Notes: generated by a model from the letters alone, not told the origin. DNA of 64,000 nucleotides from Clostridia bacterium (GCA_028720205.1 JAQYLE010000017.1:91982-155981); one strand, 5' to 3'. Numbered from the stretch's first letter, positions 52,713 through 61,551 are shown. Translations and numbers: made by a program.

Positions 52713-54032
52713 ATGAATAGACGTGTGTACTTAACTATCGACGATTTCCGTCGGCAAAAAGAGGAGTTAGACGTTTCGTTGCCTTTTTCCGATAGCGTTT
52801 CGGTTTTATCCTCTCCGTTTACCGTTGGTAACAAAACGTTTCACAACCGTTTGGTGTGTCAAGCAATGGAAGGTTGCGACGGTAACGCCGACGGCAGCCC
52901 GGGAGAACTTACACAGCGCCGTTACCGACGTTTTGCCAAAGGAGGCGCGGGAACGCTCTGGTTCGAAGCCACGGCCGTTATACAGGAAGGGAGAGCGAAT
53001 CCCCGCCAGTTATTTCTTCACAAGGAAAATTTAGACGATTTTAAACGGGCAACAGAACGCATCAAAGAAACAGGCATTAAAGAAAACGGCTACGCGCCGC
53101 GTTTAATCATGCAGGCAACGCATTCCGGCAGATACAGCAAGCCAAACGGAATCCCCGCCCCGATGATTGCTTATCATAACCCGATATTCGAAAAAGAAAC
53201 CCCTATCTCTTCAGACAGAATCGTTTCCGACGAATATATCGATACGGTAAAAGAACGTTTGATCAACGCTGCGGCTCTTGCGGAAAAAGCGGGATTCGAC
53301 GGCGTGGATATTAAGGCGTGCCACCGCTATTTAAACTCCGAACTGCTCTCCGCTTACGAACGAAAAGGAAGATACGGCGGAAGTTTAGAAAACCGCACGC
53401 GTCTTCTTCGGGAAAGCATACTCGGCGCAATGCAGGTATGCAAAAAAGATTTTATCGTTACTTCCCGCCTGAACGTATACGACGGTTTTGCCTATCCCAA
53501 CGGCTTCGGCGTAAAAACGGACGGAAGCACTGATTTCGACGAGACCGAGCCTGTCTGGCTGATAAAACAATTACGCGGTTACGGTGTAAAACTTTTGAAT
53601 ATTACTATGGGAAATCCCTATTTCAATCCGCATATCAACCGCCCGTACGCCGTAGGCGGCTACGTTCCGGAAGAACATCCGTTAACGGGCGTAGCGCGGA
53701 TTCTTAACGGAATTGCCAAGTTGAAAAAAGCCGTGCCGGAAATCGCTTATATATCTTCCGGCATTACCTTCCTCGGCGTTGCCGCGCCCCACGTAACCGC
53801 CGGATTTATCGAACGCGGTGCTTTCGATTTCGCCGGGTTTGGCAGAACTGCGTTCGCCTACCCCGATTTTGCCAACGACATTTTGAAAAACGGAGAAATG
53901 AAAAAGGAAAAAATCTGTATCTGCTGTTCCAAATGCACGCAGATCATGCGCGCGGGCGGAACGCCCGGTTGCGTTATACGCGATAAAGAAACGTACGCGC
54001 CCGTGTTTGAAAAATACTGTACAAGGAAGTAA
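52713..54032 (+). CDS. OYE-family flavin oxidoreductase with Fe-S motif, short form
   Basis: 439 residues, with AGAGGA upstream. A TIM barrel of the NADH:flavin oxidoreductase/old yellow enzyme family carries FHNRLVCQAMEGCDG, QATHSGRYSKPNG, FDGVDIKACHRYL and ISSGITFLG. A cysteine cluster CICCSKC ... GTPGC near 415-430 matches the 4Fe-4S site of 2,4-dienoyl-CoA reductase-like members (BaiCD, daidzein reductase). Those are about 640-670 residues and carry a C-terminal FAD/NADPH domain; this protein ends right after the Fe-S site. It may therefore receive electrons from a separate protein. It is the first gene of a five-gene operon. Substrate unknown; reduction of an activated C=C bond is the family chemistry. 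Confidence 0.85.
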   Translation: MNRRVYLTIDDFRRQKEELDVSLPFSDSVSVLSSPFTVGNKTFHNRLVCQAMEGCDGNADGSPGELTQRRYRRFAKGGAGTLWFEATAVIQEGRANPRQLFLHKENLDDFKRATERIKETGIKENGYAPRLIMQATHSGRYSKPNGIPAPMIAYHNPIFEKETPISSDRIVSDEYIDTVKERLINAAALAEKAGFDGVDIKACHRYLNSELLSAYERKGRYGGSLENRTRLLRESILGAMQVCKKDFIVTSRLNVYDGFAYPNGFGVKTDGSTDFDETEPVWLIKQLRGYGVKLLNITMGNPYFNPHINRPYAVGGYVPEEHPLTGVARILNGIAKLKKAVPEIAYISSGITFLGVAAPHVTAGFIERGAFDFAGFGRTAFAYPDFANDILKNGEMKKEKICICCSKCTQIMRAGGTPGCVIRDKETYAPVFEKYCTRK

Positions 54033-54037
54033 CTTCT

Positions 54038-54772
54038 ATGAAAACAATCGCGCTTGTTACAGGCGTAGCCGGCGGCATCGGCTACGCTACGGCTGAAAAA
54101 TTGCTTGCGGCAAACTTTGCCGTTGTCGGCATGGATATCGCGCCCGAACTTCCCCGCTCTTTAAACGGAGATTTTCTATACGTTGCAGGCGATTTAAGCA
54201 AATCGGCGGACAGAGAACGTTTCGTAAAAACGGCGATTTCTTCCTTCGGAAAAATCGATATACTCGTAAACGTTGCGGGCGTTGCTCCGCGCATACGCGC
54301 CGATCTTTTACGCATGACGGAGGAAAGTTACGATTTTGTGATGAACATCAACACGAAAGGCACTTTGTTTTTAACGCAACTTGTCGCCAACGAGATGATC
54401 AAAACGAAAAGCGGACAAAAAGCGATAGTGAATATCTCTTCGATGTCCGCGTATACTTCTTCCGTAACCCGCGGGGAGTATTGCATTTCAAAAGCCGGCG
54501 TTTCTATGATCACCGCGCTGTTTGCCGACAGGCTTGCCGAATACGGCATTGCGGTGAACGAAATCCGCCCCGGCATTATCGCCACGGGTATGACGGAAAA
54601 GGTAAAGGAAAAATATAACGCTTTGATCGACGGCGGATTGTTGCCAATTAAACGTTGGGGAACGCCTGATGACGTTGCCTGTGCCGTGCTCGCTCTCGTC
54701 AACGGCTCTTTACCTTACGTTACGGGGCAATCGATCGACGTAGACGGCGGTTTTCATATTCAGAGGTTATAA
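54038..54772 (+). CDS. Short-chain dehydrogenase/reductase
   Basis: 244 residues of the classical SDR type. The cofactor loop is TGVAGGIGYATAEKL, NVAGVAPR is the NAG-like motif, and the catalytic set is Ser in NISSMSAYTSS with Tyr and Lys in YCISKAG. The end NGSLPYVTGQSIDVDGGF is typical of 3-oxoacyl-ACP reductase-like members. Asp39 in VGMDIA after strand 2 favours NAD(H). It starts 5 bp after the OYE gene and overlaps the next gene by one base (TAATG). It likely interconverts an alcohol and a ketone in the same pathway. Confidence 0.92.
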   Translation: MKTIALVTGVAGGIGYATAEKLLAANFAVVGMDIAPELPRSLNGDFLYVAGDLSKSADRERFVKTAISSFGKIDILVNVAGVAPRIRADLLRMTEESYDFVMNINTKGTLFLTQLVANEMIKTKSGQKAIVNISSMSAYTSSVTRGEYCISKAGVSMITALFADRLAEYGIAVNEIRPGIIATGMTEKVKEKYNALIDGGLLPIKRWGTPDDVACAVLALVNGSLPYVTGQSIDVDGGFHIQRL

Positions 54773-56685
54773 TGAATAATTTGAACTTTGAAAGCTACGA
54801 CGCAATAGTTGTCGGCACGGGCGCGGCGGGATACAACGCCGCCTGCCGTATCAGGCAGGACGGCAGAAAAACGGTGGCAATCGTTACGGAAGCAATCAAC
54901 GCAGGCACTTCGCGCAATACGGGAAGCGATAAACAGACGTATTATAAATTAGGACTTAGCGGCGACTTCCCCGACAGCGTGCGTAAAATGGCTAACGATT
55001 TATTTTCCGGCGGCAGTATGGACGGCGACAACGCTTTGTGCGAAGCCGCGCTCTCCGCGCGCTGTTTTATGAATTTATGCGAACTCGGCGTACCTTTTCC
55101 CGTTAACCGCTACGGCGAGTATGTTGGTTACAAAACCGATCACGATCCGTTTGAACGCGCGACCTCAGCAGGCCCTTTAACTTCGAAGTTTATGACGGAA
55201 TGTCTGCAAAAACAGGCGGAAAGGTTAAACGTACCCGTTTTCGATCATCTGCTTGCCGTGGAAATCTTAAAAGACGAAACGGGCGTTTGCGGTCTGCTTT
55301 GCATAAACAATTTAAACGGTGATTTCGCGGTATTTCGCACCGCGAACGTTATTCTTGCCACGGGCGGTCCTGCGGGAATTTATGCGGACAGCGCGTACCC
55401 GCTTTGTCATACGGGCAGCACGGCTCTTGCGCTTGACGCAGGCGCGGCGCTACAAAATATGACGGAATGGCAATACGGGCTGGCTTCCGTTAATCCGCGC
55501 TGGAACGTTTCCGGCACGTACATGCAGGTGTTGCCCCGATTTGTCTCCATCGACGAAAACAATAACGAATACGAATTTTTATCCGATTATTTTTCAGATA
55601 TTTACGAAGCGTTATCGATGATATTTTTAAAAGGCTATCAGTGGCCCTTCGACAGCCGAAAAATCTTAAACGGTTCTTCCGTCATCGACCTTCTTGTCTA
55701 TCGCGAATGCGTATTAAAAGGGCGACGTGTTTATCTCGATTTTACGAAAAATCCGTTCGGACTTGCCGAAATAGAATTTAAAAAACTTTCCCCCGAAGCG
55801 TACGCGTATCTGATAAAAGCGGAAGCCTGTTTCGGTACGCCCGTCGATCGGCTGCGCAAAATGAACGCTCCCGCCGTAGAATTATACAAAAGCAAAGGGC
55901 TGGATATTACCGAACGTTATCTGCAAATAGCGCTTTGCGCGCAACACAACAACGGCGGTATTGCCGTAGATATGTGGTGGCAAACGAGCGTCCCGGGGCT
56001 TTTTGCAGCGGGAGAATGTGCCGGAACGCACGGCATTACCCGCCCGGGCGGTAGCGCGCTGAACGCGGGACAGGCAGGTTCGCTCCGCGCCGCGCAGTAT
56101 ATCTGTTCGAATACCCGCGTTTTACCGCGCGAAAAAACGTTTATAAAAATAGCGGAAACCGCTCTAACCAAGCACGGGGAAGTTTGCATACGATGTGTCT
56201 CTTTTACAGACAACGCGCAAGAAAAAACCGCCTATGCCATGCGGCGCATGAGCGACTGCGGCGGCGCGATTCGTAACGAAAACATCCTTAAAAAAGCTAT
56301 AACGGAAACAAAAGCGGATTTGGATTGTCTTTTTACTTCCGTAAGCGTTTCCGATAAAAAATCGCTGTATAAAATTTATAAACTGAAAGACGTTTTAACC
56401 GTACAGTATGCCGTACTTTGCGCAATGCTTGATTTTTCGCGTACCGTAAAAAAAACGCGCGGTTCGGCGCTATATTACGACGCAAACGGCACGTTGCGTT
56501 GCGGTTTGGAAGAAACGTTCCGTTTTTGCCTTGAAGAAGGAGAAACGTTGTTGAAAATACAGGAAGTTCGCATAGAAAACGGAGAATGCAAAATCGTATG
56601 GCGAAACGTCCGTCCGATTCCTGAAAATACTGATTTTTTTGAAAACGTCTGGCGACAATACAGAGAAAATAAAAACATCTATTAA
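54772..56685 (+). CDS. Fumarate-reductase-like FAD-dependent oxidoreductase
   Basis: 637 residues. VVGTGAAGYNAACRI (about 12-26) is the FAD-binding loop. GTSRNTGSDKQT, VILATGGPAGIY and GLFAAGECAGTHGITRPGGSALNAGQAGS are the FAD-binding motifs of SdhA/FrdA/L-aspartate oxidase-like flavoproteins. It is cytoplasmic, with no signal or Tat motif. The C-terminal 150 residues are family-like but divergent. Fumarate-reductase-like enzymes use FAD to add or remove hydrogen at a C-C bond. Its place after OYE and SDR genes suggests a three-step reductive or oxidative sequence. The substrate is unknown. Confidence 0.88.
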   Translation: MNNLNFESYDAIVVGTGAAGYNAACRIRQDGRKTVAIVTEAINAGTSRNTGSDKQTYYKLGLSGDFPDSVRKMANDLFSGGSMDGDNALCEAALSARCFMNLCELGVPFPVNRYGEYVGYKTDHDPFERATSAGPLTSKFMTECLQKQAERLNVPVFDHLLAVEILKDETGVCGLLCINNLNGDFAVFRTANVILATGGPAGIYADSAYPLCHTGSTALALDAGAALQNMTEWQYGLASVNPRWNVSGTYMQVLPRFVSIDENNNEYEFLSDYFSDIYEALSMIFLKGYQWPFDSRKILNGSSVIDLLVYRECVLKGRRVYLDFTKNPFGLAEIEFKKLSPEAYAYLIKAEACFGTPVDRLRKMNAPAVELYKSKGLDITERYLQIALCAQHNNGGIAVDMWWQTSVPGLFAAGECAGTHGITRPGGSALNAGQAGSLRAAQYICSNTRVLPREKTFIKIAETALTKHGEVCIRCVSFTDNAQEKTAYAMRRMSDCGGAIRNENILKKAITETKADLDCLFTSVSVSDKKSLYKIYKLKDVLTVQYAVLCAMLDFSRTVKKTRGSALYYDANGTLRCGLEETFRFCLEEGETLLKIQEVRIENGECKIVWRNVRPIPENTDFFENVWRQYRENKNIY

Positions 56686-56695
56686 AGAGGCTGCA

Positions 56696-57442
56696 ATGTT
56701 TCAAACAGGTCTGGTTTCCGTATCCTTCCGCAACTCCTCTGCGGAAGAAATCGTTGAGGCGGCAAAAGCGGCGAATTTAACGCATATTCAATGGGGTAGC
56801 GACGTTCACGCGCCGCGTGCCGATTTTTCCGCTTTGCAACGCATTTCCGCATTGTGCGCTGCAAACGGCATTACTTGCAGTTACGGTACGTATTTCCGTT
56901 TCGGTCAAAACAGTTTGGAAGAACTGCACGCTTATCTCCACGCCGCAAAAATGTTGAACGCCGGAATTCTCCGCGTCTGGTGCGGCACAAAAAATTCTGA
57001 CGAATATACTTTAAGCGAACTGAACGCAGTTTATGAGGACTGCAAAAAAGCAGCGGCAATAGCGGAAAAAGAAGGCGTTGTTCTCGGGTTGGAATGTCAT
57101 CATCATACGCTTACCGCTTCGAAAGAAAACGCGCTTGCGCTTATGCAAATAAATTCCCCCGCGTTTAGAATGTTCTGGCAACCCAACCAATATAAAAGTA
57201 CGGCAGAAAACCTCGAATACGCAAAACTGCTTGCGCCCTATACCGTTTGTATTCATGCATTTCATTGGGAAAATGACAATAAATATTCCCTCGCGACTGC
57301 GGAAGATACGTGGCGGAAGTATTTAAAATTTTTCAGCCCCGATATACCCGTATTGTTGGAATTCATGCCCGACGACGATATACGTTCGCTACCGGCGGAA
57401 AGCGCCGCTTTACGCCGTATTATTAAAACAGCGCAGAATTGA
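56696..57442 (+). CDS. Sugar phosphate isomerase/epimerase-like TIM barrel
   Basis: 248 residues from ATG 56696, chosen over an upstream start because AAAGAGG lies right before it and the protein then begins MFQTGLVSVSFRNSSAEEIV. The AP_endonuc_2/xylose isomerase-like barrel shows LTHIQWGSDVHAP, LRVWCGTKNSDEY, LGLECHHHTLTAS, FWQPNQY and VLLEFMPDDDI. The Glu and His residues at these strand ends are the usual metal ligands. The family isomerises or epimerises sugars and polyols, and some relatives cleave C-glycosides or act on 3-keto sugars. It lies 10 bp after the flavoprotein gene. Role inferred as an isomerase/lyase step. Confidence 0.85.
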   Translation: MFQTGLVSVSFRNSSAEEIVEAAKAANLTHIQWGSDVHAPRADFSALQRISALCAANGITCSYGTYFRFGQNSLEELHAYLHAAKMLNAGILRVWCGTKNSDEYTLSELNAVYEDCKKAAAIAEKEGVVLGLECHHHTLTASKENALALMQINSPAFRMFWQPNQYKSTAENLEYAKLLAPYTVCIHAFHWENDNKYSLATAEDTWRKYLKFFSPDIPVLLEFMPDDDIRSLPAESAALRRIIKTAQN

Positions 57443-57490
57443 ACGCGTTTCTCTCCCGAAACAACGCCTATATATTAAGGATAAGGTTTT

Positions 57491-58492
57491 ATGAAAAGTA
57501 TTTTTTTATGCGAAGACAAATCTTGCGTTTCCCGCGTATACACGAAAAGCATTGCCGAAACGCTTGAACGAGAGGCGGAATTATCCACCGTAATATACAA
57601 TAAAGCCGAAATTTTATCTTCCCCCGAAACGTTTAAAACCGTGGAATATATTTTCTCCACCTGGAATATGCCTGCGTTTACGAAAGAGGAAGTCAACGCG
57701 TATCTACCCTCTCTGAAATGCATTTTCTACGCCGCCGGTACGGTGAAATTCTTTGCCCGCGGGTTTCTGGATGCCGGCGTGAGAGTATTCAGCGCACGTA
57801 CGGCAAACGCCATACCCGTAGCCGAAACCGCCGCCGCGCAGATCGTGCTGGCAAACAAGGGATTTTTTCAGACGTCGCGCGTATATAAACAAAAACAATA
57901 CGCAACTTCCCGCGCCGTTTTAGAAAAATGCGCGGGAAATTACGATACGAACGTGGGCATTATCGGCGCGGGCGCCATAGGAAAACAAGTGATACGCCTT
58001 TTGCACAATTATCGCCTTAATATTTTTGTTTACGATCCGTTTCTTCCCGACGAAGAAGCGGCTAACTTATATGTGAAAAAATGCGATTTGCAAACGCTGT
58101 TTTCCACTTGCGTTACCGTATCCAATCATTTGGCGGATAACCCGCAAACGAAAGGAATGCTTACGGGCGATTTGTTTTTGTCTATGCCGCCTTTCGCAAC
58201 GTTTATCAATACAGGCCGAGGCGCACAGGTGGCGGAACGGGAATTAATTGACGCCTTAAAAAAGCGCCCTGATCTAACCGCCGTATTAGACGTTACCGAT
58301 CCCGAACCCGTCCCTACTGACAACGAATTATATAAGTTGGATAACTGTATATTAACGCCTCATATCGCAGGAAGTCAGAATAATGAAGTACACCGTATGT
58401 CGGAATATATGCTTGAAGAATTTTGGCGTTATATCCGCGGTGAAAACTGTTTATTCGAAATTACAAGAGAAATGCTCGGCACAATGGCATAG
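57491..58492 (+). CDS. D-2-hydroxyacid dehydrogenase family protein
   Basis: 333 residues. The NAD-binding fold is VGIIGAGAIGKQVIRLL (about 154-170). Catalytic residues are Arg in FINTGRGAQVAE, Glu in VTDPEPVP and His in LTPHIAGSQNN. This is the full catalytic triad of the D-isomer-specific 2-hydroxyacid dehydrogenase family. It reduces a 2-keto acid or oxidises a 2-hydroxy acid with NAD. It is the last gene of the operon, 48 bp after the TIM-barrel gene and with an independent ribosome site. The substrate may be a sugar acid, by context. Confidence 0.9.
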   Translation: MKSIFLCEDKSCVSRVYTKSIAETLEREAELSTVIYNKAEILSSPETFKTVEYIFSTWNMPAFTKEEVNAYLPSLKCIFYAAGTVKFFARGFLDAGVRVFSARTANAIPVAETAAAQIVLANKGFFQTSRVYKQKQYATSRAVLEKCAGNYDTNVGIIGAGAIGKQVIRLLHNYRLNIFVYDPFLPDEEAANLYVKKCDLQTLFSTCVTVSNHLADNPQTKGMLTGDLFLSMPPFATFINTGRGAQVAERELIDALKKRPDLTAVLDVTDPEPVPTDNELYKLDNCILTPHIAGSQNNEVHRMSEYMLEEFWRYIRGENCLFEITREMLGTMA

Positions 58493-58504
58493 TCAAAACC
58501 ATAG

Positions 58505-58615
58505 ACAACAACCTAAGTCGCTGCGTTTTCGAAATCTCGCACCTTATGTCTACCGAACCGCCAGATGGGAATCTTGCGACCCCGAGCGGTAAGTTTGCGT
58601 TTATATTGTTTTTTT
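58505..58615 (+). other. GC-rich unexplained stretch after the redox operon
   Basis: This stretch is richer in GC than the DNA after it. It can fold with outer arms ACCGC (58558-58562) and GCGGT (58587-58591). It ends in a T run after 58605. It has no ribosome site and no convincing reading frame. It could be a structured RNA, a terminator region or a repeat unit found elsewhere in the genome. Confidence 0.3.
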
Positions 58616-58688
58616 ACTAACGACTATTTCGGAAGTAGGATAAACTGATAATTTCTATTGATCATATCCCCCCCCAAAAAAAAAGAGC

Positions 58689-58724
58689 AACTCGTTTGAA
58701 CTTTTTAAGTTCAGGCGAGTTTTC
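58689..58724 (+). terminator. Terminator-like hairpin downstream of the redox operon
   Basis: AACTCG..TGAAC (58689-58701) pairs with GTTCA..CGAGTT (58709-58721) with a 2-nt internal loop, followed by a short T run. From here to 59055 the sequence is AT-rich and I see no gene. Confidence 0.6.
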
Positions 58725-59055
58725 TGTTATTTCTTCCGGATTTTTACCATTCTCAACTTTTTTTAACTTCTTTTTGTTAAGGCTTTAATTTTATATATCG
58801 TTTGAGTTTTTTGTTGTTCCAATCTCGCCACGGTCTAAACCGTTTCTAAAAGCAAGGCGAACAGCCCCCCACCATGGATTTTTTTAACGACTGTTAAGCT
58901 AAGATAAACGGAAGCAGTAATTGCAAACTTATCTATACTGTTTATCAAAGAGCGAGCAAGAAGAAATATTCTTTTTCGTTGTTTTTACCTTGATTGAACC
59001 AATCTTCATCAGCTATTCTTGTGCATCACACTTATCATTCCATAATAGAATTATC

Positions 59056-59084
59056 TTGAAAAAAATTTAGAAATATAGTATAAT
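59056..59084 (+). promoter_or_regulatory. Promoter of the DUF4209-like gene
   Basis: TTGAAA (59056-59061), 17-bp spacer and TATAAT (59079-59084). The start codon lies 20 bp further on, so the leader is very short. The gene has its own promoter and does not depend on the operon upstream. Confidence 0.7.
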
Positions 59085-59103
59085 ATATATAAGAAACTAA
59101 TAA

Positions 59104-60828
59104 GTGGATAATAATATGATAGAAAATTTATTGCAAAAAGAATTAGAATTTAATTTTGCTTTTGCAAATTATCTTTTCAGGCGACAATCTTTTAATGCTG
59201 AGGATGCGGAAGTTGTAAACTTTCTCACTACTAAATTGAGCTTTTACTATAACCGCAAGTACAATGAAGATAACCCTTTTGTTCCGTTTGCCTCATTTGT
59301 AACAGGTGAAAGGAGTGCCGTTTTTGAAGATTTAACAGACGAAAATTTTAATTACATTTCTTACCTTTTAACTAAAACTGAGCACCCCTTAATCAAAGGT
59401 AGATTTTTCGATATTTTAGCTATTCATTTTAAAAATAAAGATATGATGTTAAATTCAGCAAAAAACTACTATGATTATTTTATTGGCTCTATGCAAAATA
59501 CTAAAAACTACAATTTGAGCGATGCATTTAAGCGTTCCATGTTTCTTTTTTGGAGAGCGAGCAAAAAAATGTTTTGGGAAAAGATTGACGATGTTTATAA
59601 GACTATTACATATAAAGATTTTGACCAAAAAATAATTGTTTACTATACGTCTATAAAAATTTTGCAGGAGGTAAATCAAAAGTTAAAACAAGAGCATATA
59701 GATATAATTGAAACGCAATTAACAGAAATAAATGATCCAAGAGAACCTGTTCTAGAAATCATAAAGGAACTCGCTAGTCATTATAAACAAGCACATAATA
59801 ATGAAAAGGCAAAGTTTTGGAGGCTTCGTTTTGCAGATATTTGTATTGCGGCGGGGAATAAGTTTCGTCACGGATATAAATTTTTACAGCAAGCAATTGA
59901 TTTTTTAGATAAACAAGAAGATATAGAGAAAATTAATAATTTAAGATTTCTGTTAGAAAAATCTCAGAAAAAAGCCTATAATGAAATGCAATTTTTGAGC
60001 CTCGAGTTAGACAACTCAATTTTGAACGATCTTAAAAAATATGAAGAGGTTTGCGATAAAATATTTAATAACTGCCAAACAGGCAGTTGTCAATTTCTAT
60101 ATTTCTTAAAATATTTTAACCCTATTTCAATGACAGAATTAAAAAAGGCTATAAGCGTTCAAAAAAATTCGTTATCAGCAATATTTTGCAATAACATGCT
60201 TTTTGATGAAAATGGTTTGATAATATACGAATCATCAACAGCCACTCCCGCTGAAAATGATGAATTTCAATTCTCTCAGGCCATTCAACAACATCTTCCT
60301 TTTTCAGCCATAGTGTTAAATAAGTGGCAAAAATATAGAAAAATTGATAATGATTTAAAAGCAATTTTACACGATATAACGTCTCATAATTTGCTTATAC
60401 CAAAAGAACGTATAAAAACAGTTTACGACATTATAATAAGAGGACTTTCTGAAAATAAGTTTAGACAAGCTACATTTGAACTTATAGTTCAGTTCGAAAA
60501 TGGTTGTAGAACCTATTTGAAAGATTTTTGCAATATATACCCCATTTTTTATAAAGGAAACAATCTCGTTTCAATAGACATAAATCATATGTTGGTTCAA
60601 AAAACATCAAAGGCTAACAATAATCGTAATAGAATAGTTGAAGTTATTGGTGAAGACTTAGCACTAAATATAGAATATCTTGCTTGTAGAAAAATGTCAG
60701 GAAATTTAAGAAATCGTAACTATCACTATGGTTTTGATAATCCCGATGAATATAATATATACGAGTATACGTTATTCTTTTTATTGATTAAGGCTTATTG
60801 TATGGGATACGATTATGATGTTAATTAG
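59104..60828 (+). CDS. DUF4209/HEPN-like protein, probable defence or toxin-type gene
   Basis: 574 residues, starting GTG 59104 or ATG 59116 (no clear ribosome site decides). The protein is mostly helical, Lys/Asn-rich and encoded by DNA far richer in AT than its neighbours. Near the C-terminus it has LRNRNYHYGFDNPDEYN followed by a hydrophobic helix. This matches the RNxxxH(G) signature of DUF4209, a HEPN-like group whose Arg and His can form an RNase site. Such genes are common in bacterial defence islands. It stands alone with its own promoter and terminator. A role as an abortive-infection RNase is inference. Confidence 0.65.
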   Translation: MDNNMIENLLQKELEFNFAFANYLFRRQSFNAEDAEVVNFLTTKLSFYYNRKYNEDNPFVPFASFVTGERSAVFEDLTDENFNYISYLLTKTEHPLIKGRFFDILAIHFKNKDMMLNSAKNYYDYFIGSMQNTKNYNLSDAFKRSMFLFWRASKKMFWEKIDDVYKTITYKDFDQKIIVYYTSIKILQEVNQKLKQEHIDIIETQLTEINDPREPVLEIIKELASHYKQAHNNEKAKFWRLRFADICIAAGNKFRHGYKFLQQAIDFLDKQEDIEKINNLRFLLEKSQKKAYNEMQFLSLELDNSILNDLKKYEEVCDKIFNNCQTGSCQFLYFLKYFNPISMTELKKAISVQKNSLSAIFCNNMLFDENGLIIYESSTATPAENDEFQFSQAIQQHLPFSAIVLNKWQKYRKIDNDLKAILHDITSHNLLIPKERIKTVYDIIIRGLSENKFRQATFELIVQFENGCRTYLKDFCNIYPIFYKGNNLVSIDINHMLVQKTSKANNNRNRIVEVIGEDLALNIEYLACRKMSGNLRNRNYHYGFDNPDEYNIYEYTLFFLLIKAYCMGYDYDVN

Positions 60829-60872
60829 TATCAAAACTCAATTAAGAATTCAATGAGTAATGCACATACCCG

Positions 60873-60901
60873 CCGGGCGAATAAAATCGCTCGGTTTTTT
60901 T
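60873..60901 (+). terminator. Terminator of the DUF4209-like gene
   Basis: CCGGGCGA (60873-60880) pairs with TCGCTCGG (60887-60894), with one G-T pair and a 6-nt loop. Seven T follow. It lies 45 bp after the stop codon. From 60902 to 61100 I see no gene. Confidence 0.8.
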
Positions 60902-61100
60902 AGTCCTAGCCTTTTCGGCTGGTTGGGCGGATAGCACGGAGAAAAACGGAACGGAGAAAATTAGCGCTGAAAATTTAAATAGTTTAATAAAGTCATTCTC
61001 GATTTTTGTCTGGTTCGGCTCTTTTTCATATGCGTTGATTTTTCGCTATTTTCGTTGACTTCCGCTTTTTTTACCGTTTAATCTACAAAATTAAAATTCA

Positions 61101-61144
61101 AAAAAGCGTAAATACTTACATACAAGAATTTTTGCGCTTTTTTT
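61101..61144. terminator. Bidirectional terminator-like hairpin
   Basis: AAAAAGCG (61101-61108) and CGCTTTTT (61135-61142) form a stem with A and T tracts on either side. It can serve transcripts in both directions and lies just after the end of the replication-gene remnant. Confidence 0.5.
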
Positions 61145-61165
61145 ATTATTTCTCTGCCCTTTTCT

Positions 61166-61322
61166 TCAATTTTCTTTGGGCATTTTAGCGATGACTTCTT
61201 TGCTTACTTTGCCCATATAACAACCGTCGTCGTAGCAGGAAAAATCGTCGAATAACAGGAGTTTTCCCCGTCCGCGCCCATTGGACATAAAACGTCGTCG
61301 TCCTTAATCCGAAACGAAAAAC
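61166..61322 (-). pseudogene. Frameshifted copy of the 3' end of the HUH replication gene
   Basis: Minus-strand DNA matches the end of the gene at 62848-63888. One frame gives DDDVLCPMGADGE; after a one-base shift the next gives LLLFDDFSCYDDGCYMGKVS and KEVIAKMPKEN to a stop at 61166. The intact gene has DDDVVCPMGENDEK and LLLFDDFSCYDDGCYIGKVS. Similarity ends near 61322. Only the last ~50 codons are present. Confidence 0.75.
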
Positions 61323-61503
61323 TATCGTAAACGGGCGCGTCAATTCGCATCCACCATTTGAGATGGTCAAAACCAACATTTGATTTTCCGAACAAACCGT
61401 AGAGAAACGGTGTTGAATATTTTACTTAGGTGTACTTGCCACAAATGTTTCATAAGATATTGAAAACTATTTTCAATATTCAAAAAAGTTTTCAATTTCT
61501 TGT

Positions 61504-61532
61504 TGACAAAGGCTTATTTTTTTGCTATATTA
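61504..61532 (+). promoter_or_regulatory. Promoter of the AAA/DUF4143 ATPase gene
   Basis: TTGACA near 61504, a 16-17 bp spacer and TATATT near 61527. Transcription would start about ten bases before the GTG start, which rules out the longer reading frame beginning inside the -10 box. Confidence 0.65.
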
Positions 61533-61551
61533 TTGCCAAGAGGTGATATTT

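Noticed and set aside
52713..58492. Naming the redox operon as an equol (daidzein) pathway
   Set aside because: Enzyme classes match, but the OYE protein is short, the flavoprotein is longer than the known reductase, and the two extra genes point to sugar chemistry. Class resemblance alone does not support a substrate.
58383..58592. A 69-codon plus-strand frame over the end of the hydroxyacid dehydrogenase gene and the GC-rich stretch
   Set aside because: It starts inside the dehydrogenase gene in another frame without a ribosome site. The DNA itself is noted as unexplained.
61204..61395. A 63-codon minus-strand frame left of the ATPase gene
   Set aside because: Its sequence is the out-of-frame continuation of the replication gene remnant, so it is recorded as part of a pseudogene.
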